A DNA stretch of 64,000 nt from Promethearchaeota archaeon (GTDB taxonomy: Archaea > Asgardarchaeota > Lokiarchaeia > Sigyniarchaeales > SOKP01), in assembly GCA_016840165.1 (NCBI GenBank), contig JAEOSU010000051.1, forward strand, positions 1-64,000, written 5' to 3'. Below the pieces are notes generated by a model. The model ran no database searches. It saw only the letters and a program-made list of their open reading frames with translations, and was not told where the DNA came from. A program made the position numbers and the translations under genes. Positions 60,155 through 64,000 of the stretch are shown in pieces (the first letter of the stretch is position 1; each line of letters begins with the position of its first letter).

Positions 60155-60370
60155 AGTTATTTCAAAATGAATATCGCGAAATTTTGTCTTATTAATCTAA
60201 TAGACATCTTATTCATATATTTATTTGTATCTTTTTGATATAGAAATTTCTGAGGAATATATCAAGATTTTATAAGATTTAAATAAAAAAATAGATTATT
60301 TTTGAATTAACATAATTGTGAAAATTATGTCGTCGAAATCTAATAGGATAACAAAAGAGGACTAAATAAA

Positions 60371-60682
60371 ATGAGATTTATCGCGTATTTTGAACTTAAT
60401 CCAAAATATGATCCATCTGAACTTGCAGAAGTTGGAATTGATCTAATGAAGAGAAAGTTATATCCTGCTGAGGGAGTGAAAACCCTTGCATGGTACATGA
60501 CTCCCGGACTCTGGGGTATTTCAGTTTCAGAGGCAGATAGTGTAGAAGCTTTAATGAACAATGTTCATGCATGGAGGATTGCAAAACCTGGAATATTTAC
60601 ATTCTTTAAAATTGAACCAGCTATGGATACCAAAGAATTAATACCGCTTGGCGTCCAATTAGCAAAAAGAGTTAAAGAATAG
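60371..60682 (+). CDS. DUF3303-like small protein
   Basis: MRFIAYFELNPKYDPSELAEVG...WYMTPGLWGISVSEADSVEALMNNVHAW... Confidence 0.6.
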   Translation: MRFIAYFELNPKYDPSELAEVGIDLMKRKLYPAEGVKTLAWYMTPGLWGISVSEADSVEALMNNVHAWRIAKPGIFTFFKIEPAMDTKELIPLGVQLAKRVKE

Positions 60683-60772
60683 AGCATATTCAAATTGATA
60701 TTAATAATTATCTTTTTTTTTATTTTAGTGTAAATTTTTTCTAAAACAAAATATTTAGATAATCCTTTTCCG

Positions 60773-60919
60773 TTATACTCGGCGGTGGATTCGTATCATC
60801 TCATCCCATAATTCTGGTTCTGAATAATGATTCTGGACAATTTCTTGAAGGGAATAAGAAGGCGGTAAACCTGAGTAGCTAACTTCTTTATTTTCATTAT
60901 CTTCTTTTTCATGATGCAT
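60773..60919 (-). CDS. Small ORF, 48 aa, unknown function
   Basis: MHHEKEDNENKEVSYSGLPPSYSLQEIVQNHYSEPELWDEMIRIHRRV*, preceded by GAGGTAA-like ribosome-binding sequence; below the length cut of the supplied track. Confidence 0.5.
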   Translation of the reverse strand: MHHEKEDNENKEVSYSGLPPSYSLQEIVQNHYSEPELWDEMIRIHRRV

Positions 60920-61068
60920 TTAAATTACCTCATTAGCAATGATAAATGCCAATATTATCAAATATATATAAAGAAAAATTTGTAATTGATGCTAGAAGAC
61001 ACAATAAATTTCTTTCTATAAAAGAATATATATTACCTAAATCCTTCTAAAAAAGGCCTTAAGTAACC

Positions 61069-61278
61069 TTGCCTGGTATTAATATAGTGGCTAAACTAAG
61101 ATGTTTGAATTGTGGAAAGACAATCCATTTCCGTGAAGGGCAAGAGACAGAGTGTCCTAGATGTGGCTCAAATGAATATATACAAGTTTCATCATTTGAA
61201 ACGTGCGTAACATGCTATTGTATTTGCGCAATCGTTATTGTTCTCACTGGTTTTATATTATTATGGGTATTCGCTTAA
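61069..61278 (+). CDS. Zinc-ribbon protein with C-terminal TM helix
   Basis: CLNCGK...CPRCGS and hydrophobic C-terminus. Confidence 0.65.
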   Translation: MPGINIVAKLRCLNCGKTIHFREGQETECPRCGSNEYIQVSSFETCVTCYCICAIVIVLTGFILLWVFA

Positions 61279-61314
61279 CTCAATTCCCGTTTTAAGGATG
61301 CTAGGATCAATTGG

Positions 61315-61794
61315 CTATTTCTTCTTTTTTTTTGGAATTATTTTCATTAGTTCAATAATAATTCCAAAAGTATCTTCAGTATCCATATAAGCATAATGCA
61401 GTTTTACAATCTGCCCCATTTGAAGCGCTTTGATTCCCTTCTTTTTAAAATCTTCAACAGATAAATCGAGATCATCGACATACCTACCAATATGGTGAAA
61501 ACCTTCTCTCCCGCTATTAATAAATTCCTGATATATGTTCTCTCCATCTAATGGCTGAATCAGTTCAATATTTAAATTGAAATATTGCGTAGTTCCTAGC
61601 TTAATAGAATTTTTCGTTTCTTTTCCACGGTATGTGATTGTCTGATCATGAAATTCGAAGAAGGTAATCTTGGGGATATTATATATTGATTCCAATATTT
61701 GAGCTTGTTTTTCTACATCTTTATAGACAAAACCTAGTTGATCTACCTTTAAATCATTTAAAATTAGTCTATTTTCTTCATTCATAATAATCAT
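61315..61794 (-). CDS. VOC/glyoxalase superfamily protein (methylmalonyl-CoA epimerase-like)
   Basis: DQLGFVYKDVEKQAQILESIYNIP; NIELIQPLDGENIYQEFINSGREGFHHIGRYVDDLD. Confidence 0.75.
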   Translation of the reverse strand: MIIMNEENRLILNDLKVDQLGFVYKDVEKQAQILESIYNIPKITFFEFHDQTITYRGKETKNSIKLGTTQYFNLNIELIQPLDGENIYQEFINSGREGFHHIGRYVDDLDLSVEDFKKKGIKALQMGQIVKLHYAYMDTEDTFGIIIELMKIIPKKKKK

Positions 61795-61806
61795 ATAAAT
61801 TTTTAT

Positions 61807-62193
61807 TTAATAATTCCTAAAATTTGATATTAATCGTTCTAACTCACGATTCCAACTATCTAAATCTTTTACATACCATGCTGCTGCATCTATATCGCCC
61901 TGATCATTCTCAAAGGTAATTTTTAATAAGGTTCTGAAAACTGATTTGCCAAGGAACGATTTTGGATTTTCCACAGACTTAATTGCCACTATCGGTATTT
62001 TTAATTCCTTTTTCGGAGTCCACATCCCAAAAAAGAGTTCTTTATCCGTCAAGATTAGAACTCCATTCCCCCGAATTTGAGGTACCCGTTTTGAATCTTG
62101 GCCAAAGAAGTTTGCTCCTCTACTAGTGAGTAAAACATTCTTTCCAACAAATTGGTCCTCAATCTCTCGAGTGCGTTTTTTGAATAGTGGCAT
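61807..62193 (-). CDS. Hypothetical protein, possibly PH/GRAM-like fold
   Basis: GNGVLILTDKELFFGMWTPKKELKIPIVAIKSVE resembles bacterial/archaeal PH-like strands. Confidence 0.45.
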   Translation of the reverse strand: MPLFKKRTREIEDQFVGKNVLLTSRGANFFGQDSKRVPQIRGNGVLILTDKELFFGMWTPKKELKIPIVAIKSVENPKSFLGKSVFRTLLKITFENDQGDIDAAAWYVKDLDSWNRELERLISNFRNY

Positions 62194-62317
62194 TATTCAT
62201 TTTCTCTTATTTAAGATAAAAATCATGTTAAAATTAATAAAAATAAGAACAAATTATATTTAAAATTTAAAGCTTATCGAGATAGAACTATGTACCATAT
62301 TTTTAAAAAAAATGTTT

Positions 62318-63916
62318 TTAAGTTATACTCGTAGATTTTCTATCATATTCTTCTTTCTGTGCAGAATTTATCCCTTTCTTCTCTAATTGGTTGAAAAACA
62401 TCCCAACTCGTTCTTCAAACCCGAGATAATCCTTCTTATTCTTTTGTGTCCAACCGATCTCTGTTATCGCGAACAACCGTGGAAATAATTGCCATTCTAA
62501 CTTCTCGCGTGTTTTAATCAATTCTGTCCATACACATGCCTCAATTCCAACAATATTTTTATGATAATCATCCAATAAAACCTCTGGAATTGGATCATAT
62601 TGATAAACATTTTTCAATGAATTAGCCTTATATGAGTGGTTCAAATAGGTATGATTGATTTCAGAAATAATAACTTTTCTTCCTCTTCTCAGTTCATTGA
62701 GAATTTCCTCATGAGAGGCATTCCAATATTGACAATATACCTCTTTATTTAGGCTTTTATCAATGGTTTCATTCCAACTCACAACTTTCTTGCCATGAGC
62801 TATAAGAAAATCCGAGATTCTATTCGTAAAATAAAGTTGAAGTCCATCAACATTTTCAATCTTTTCTTGAGCTATCCTAGCTTGACAATCAGGACATCTT
62901 TTCCATCGACTTCTTGGAGCCTCATCGCCACCAATATGTATATATTCTGAAGGAAATAAATCGATAACCTCGCTTAAGATACCTTTGATATATTCGAAGG
63001 TTAGTTCTTTCCCGATACATAATACGTCTCTATAAATGCCAAATTGAGTTCCCACTTCAAATGGTCCTCCAGTACAACTTAATTCAGGATAAGATGCAAG
63101 TAAAGCCATAGTGTGCCCTGGAAGATCGATTTCTGGAATCACTGTGATATATCTCTGAGCAGCATAATCGATAATCTCCTTAATCTCCTCTTGTCTATAG
63201 TATCCTATTACAGGAATTCCGTCATTTTCAGTATTAGCGAAACTAGAATTTACAAACAATTTGCTTTTGGCCACAGCAGTTCCTTTTCTTTTCGATCCAA
63301 CTTCAATAAGTTTTGGATATCTCTTAATATCTATTCTCCATCCTTGATCATCGGTTAAATGCCAATGAAAAGTATTTAGTTTCAGTAATGCCATTATATC
63401 AAGGATACTTTTAACAATTTCTTTTCCAAAAAAGTGTCGTGCCTCATCTAACATAAATCCGCGCCACTGAAATCTTGGCACATCCTTAATTTCTACGCAG
63501 TTAAGCTTTAAAAAGACTTCTTCATTTTTATTGAACGCTGGATCCTTTTGAGAAATTAATTGGATGATAGTCTGAATTCCATAGAAAATGCCATTCTCAG
63601 TTGGTGAAATGAGTTCAATTTTATCTTCATTAATAGTTAAATGATATGCTTGAGGATTTTCATCCCCTAACCCACCAAGTTGTAAGATAATACAATTGTT
63701 CTTTTCTTTAGTGCTTTCAGAAGCAAAAATATTTAGATCTAAGTTATGGTTATCGTTAAGGAAATTGTTGAGATAGATGGCTAATGATTTCAACTCTTCA
63801 CTACAAATTATGGTTGTTTCCCTACTTATTATAAAACTATTAGATTTATTGATAATAAAGTTAGGTTTAGGGATTAAAGTATGTAAAATAGGTTTATTAA
63901 TTTTATGTTCTTCCAA
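62318..63916 (-). CDS. Glycoside hydrolase family 20 beta-N-acetylhexosaminidase
   Basis: FQWRGFMLDEARHFFGKEIVKSILDIMALLKLNTFHWHLTDDQGWRIDIKRYPKL; IHIGGDEAPRSRW. Confidence 0.93.
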   Translation of the reverse strand: MEEHKINKPILHTLIPKPNFIINKSNSFIISRETTIICSEELKSLAIYLNNFLNDNHNLDLNIFASESTKEKNNCIILQLGGLGDENPQAYHLTINEDKIELISPTENGIFYGIQTIIQLISQKDPAFNKNEEVFLKLNCVEIKDVPRFQWRGFMLDEARHFFGKEIVKSILDIMALLKLNTFHWHLTDDQGWRIDIKRYPKLIEVGSKRKGTAVAKSKLFVNSSFANTENDGIPVIGYYRQEEIKEIIDYAAQRYITVIPEIDLPGHTMALLASYPELSCTGGPFEVGTQFGIYRDVLCIGKELTFEYIKGILSEVIDLFPSEYIHIGGDEAPRSRWKRCPDCQARIAQEKIENVDGLQLYFTNRISDFLIAHGKKVVSWNETIDKSLNKEVYCQYWNASHEEILNELRRGRKVIISEINHTYLNHSYKANSLKNVYQYDPIPEVLLDDYHKNIVGIEACVWTELIKTREKLEWQLFPRLFAITEIGWTQKNKKDYLGFEERVGMFFNQLEKKGINSAQKEEYDRKSTSIT

Positions 63917-64000
63917 ATATTATCCCCATTATAATAAAATTTATTCATCTAAGTTAGAAAAACTCTTAAAAAATATAAGGGTAATTTAAACTATAGATTC

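Noticed and set aside
60311-60329. Hairpin CATAATT-GTGAA-AATTATG
   Set aside because: 7-bp AT-rich stem, too weak to call a regulatory element.
1-64000. CRISPR arrays, tRNA/rRNA genes, transposases, integrases
   Set aside because: No regularly spaced direct repeats, no GC-rich cloverleaf-like segment and no mobile-element protein motifs were recognised by eye; a tRNAscan/Infernal run would be needed to exclude small RNAs.

Overview
AT-rich archaeal chromosomal segment. A Rab/Ras-like small GTPase (45384-45902), TATA-type promoters and many eukaryote-like or lineage-specific membrane proteins suggest an Asgard (Lokiarchaeia-like) archaeon; this is inference. Gene content: (i) acyl-CoA metabolism (enoyl-CoA hydratases, a 4-hydroxybutyryl-CoA dehydratase-family flavoprotein, MaoC hydratase, thiolase, 3-hydroxyacyl-CoA dehydrogenase, FadH-like Fe-S flavoenzyme, TetR regulator); (ii) a peptide-uptake locus (substrate-binding protein, M24 peptidase, Opp/Dpp permeases, and two Opp ATPases carrying large integral-membrane N-terminal extensions); (iii) nucleotide biosynthesis (pyrG, carA, carB) and glnA; (iv) a phosphate locus (PiT, two DUF47/PhoU-like proteins, AbrB-PhoU, PstS, fused PstC-PstA, PstB, PhoU) that also holds a C45-type acyltransferase-like protein and a small GTPase; (v) a heterodimeric ABC exporter; (vi) small unknown proteins and a GH20 hexosaminidase. 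No rRNA, tRNA, CRISPR array or transposase was recognised. The most interesting signals are a repeat-containing membrane module fused to OppD and also present as a separate small protein in the same operon, a near-identical ~74 bp promoter/operator shared by the peptide-binding protein and the M24 peptidase, two decayed enoyl-CoA hydratase remnants that record gene-cluster rearrangement, and candidate operators around the TetR and pho genes. All family calls come from reading motifs by eye; no search was run.
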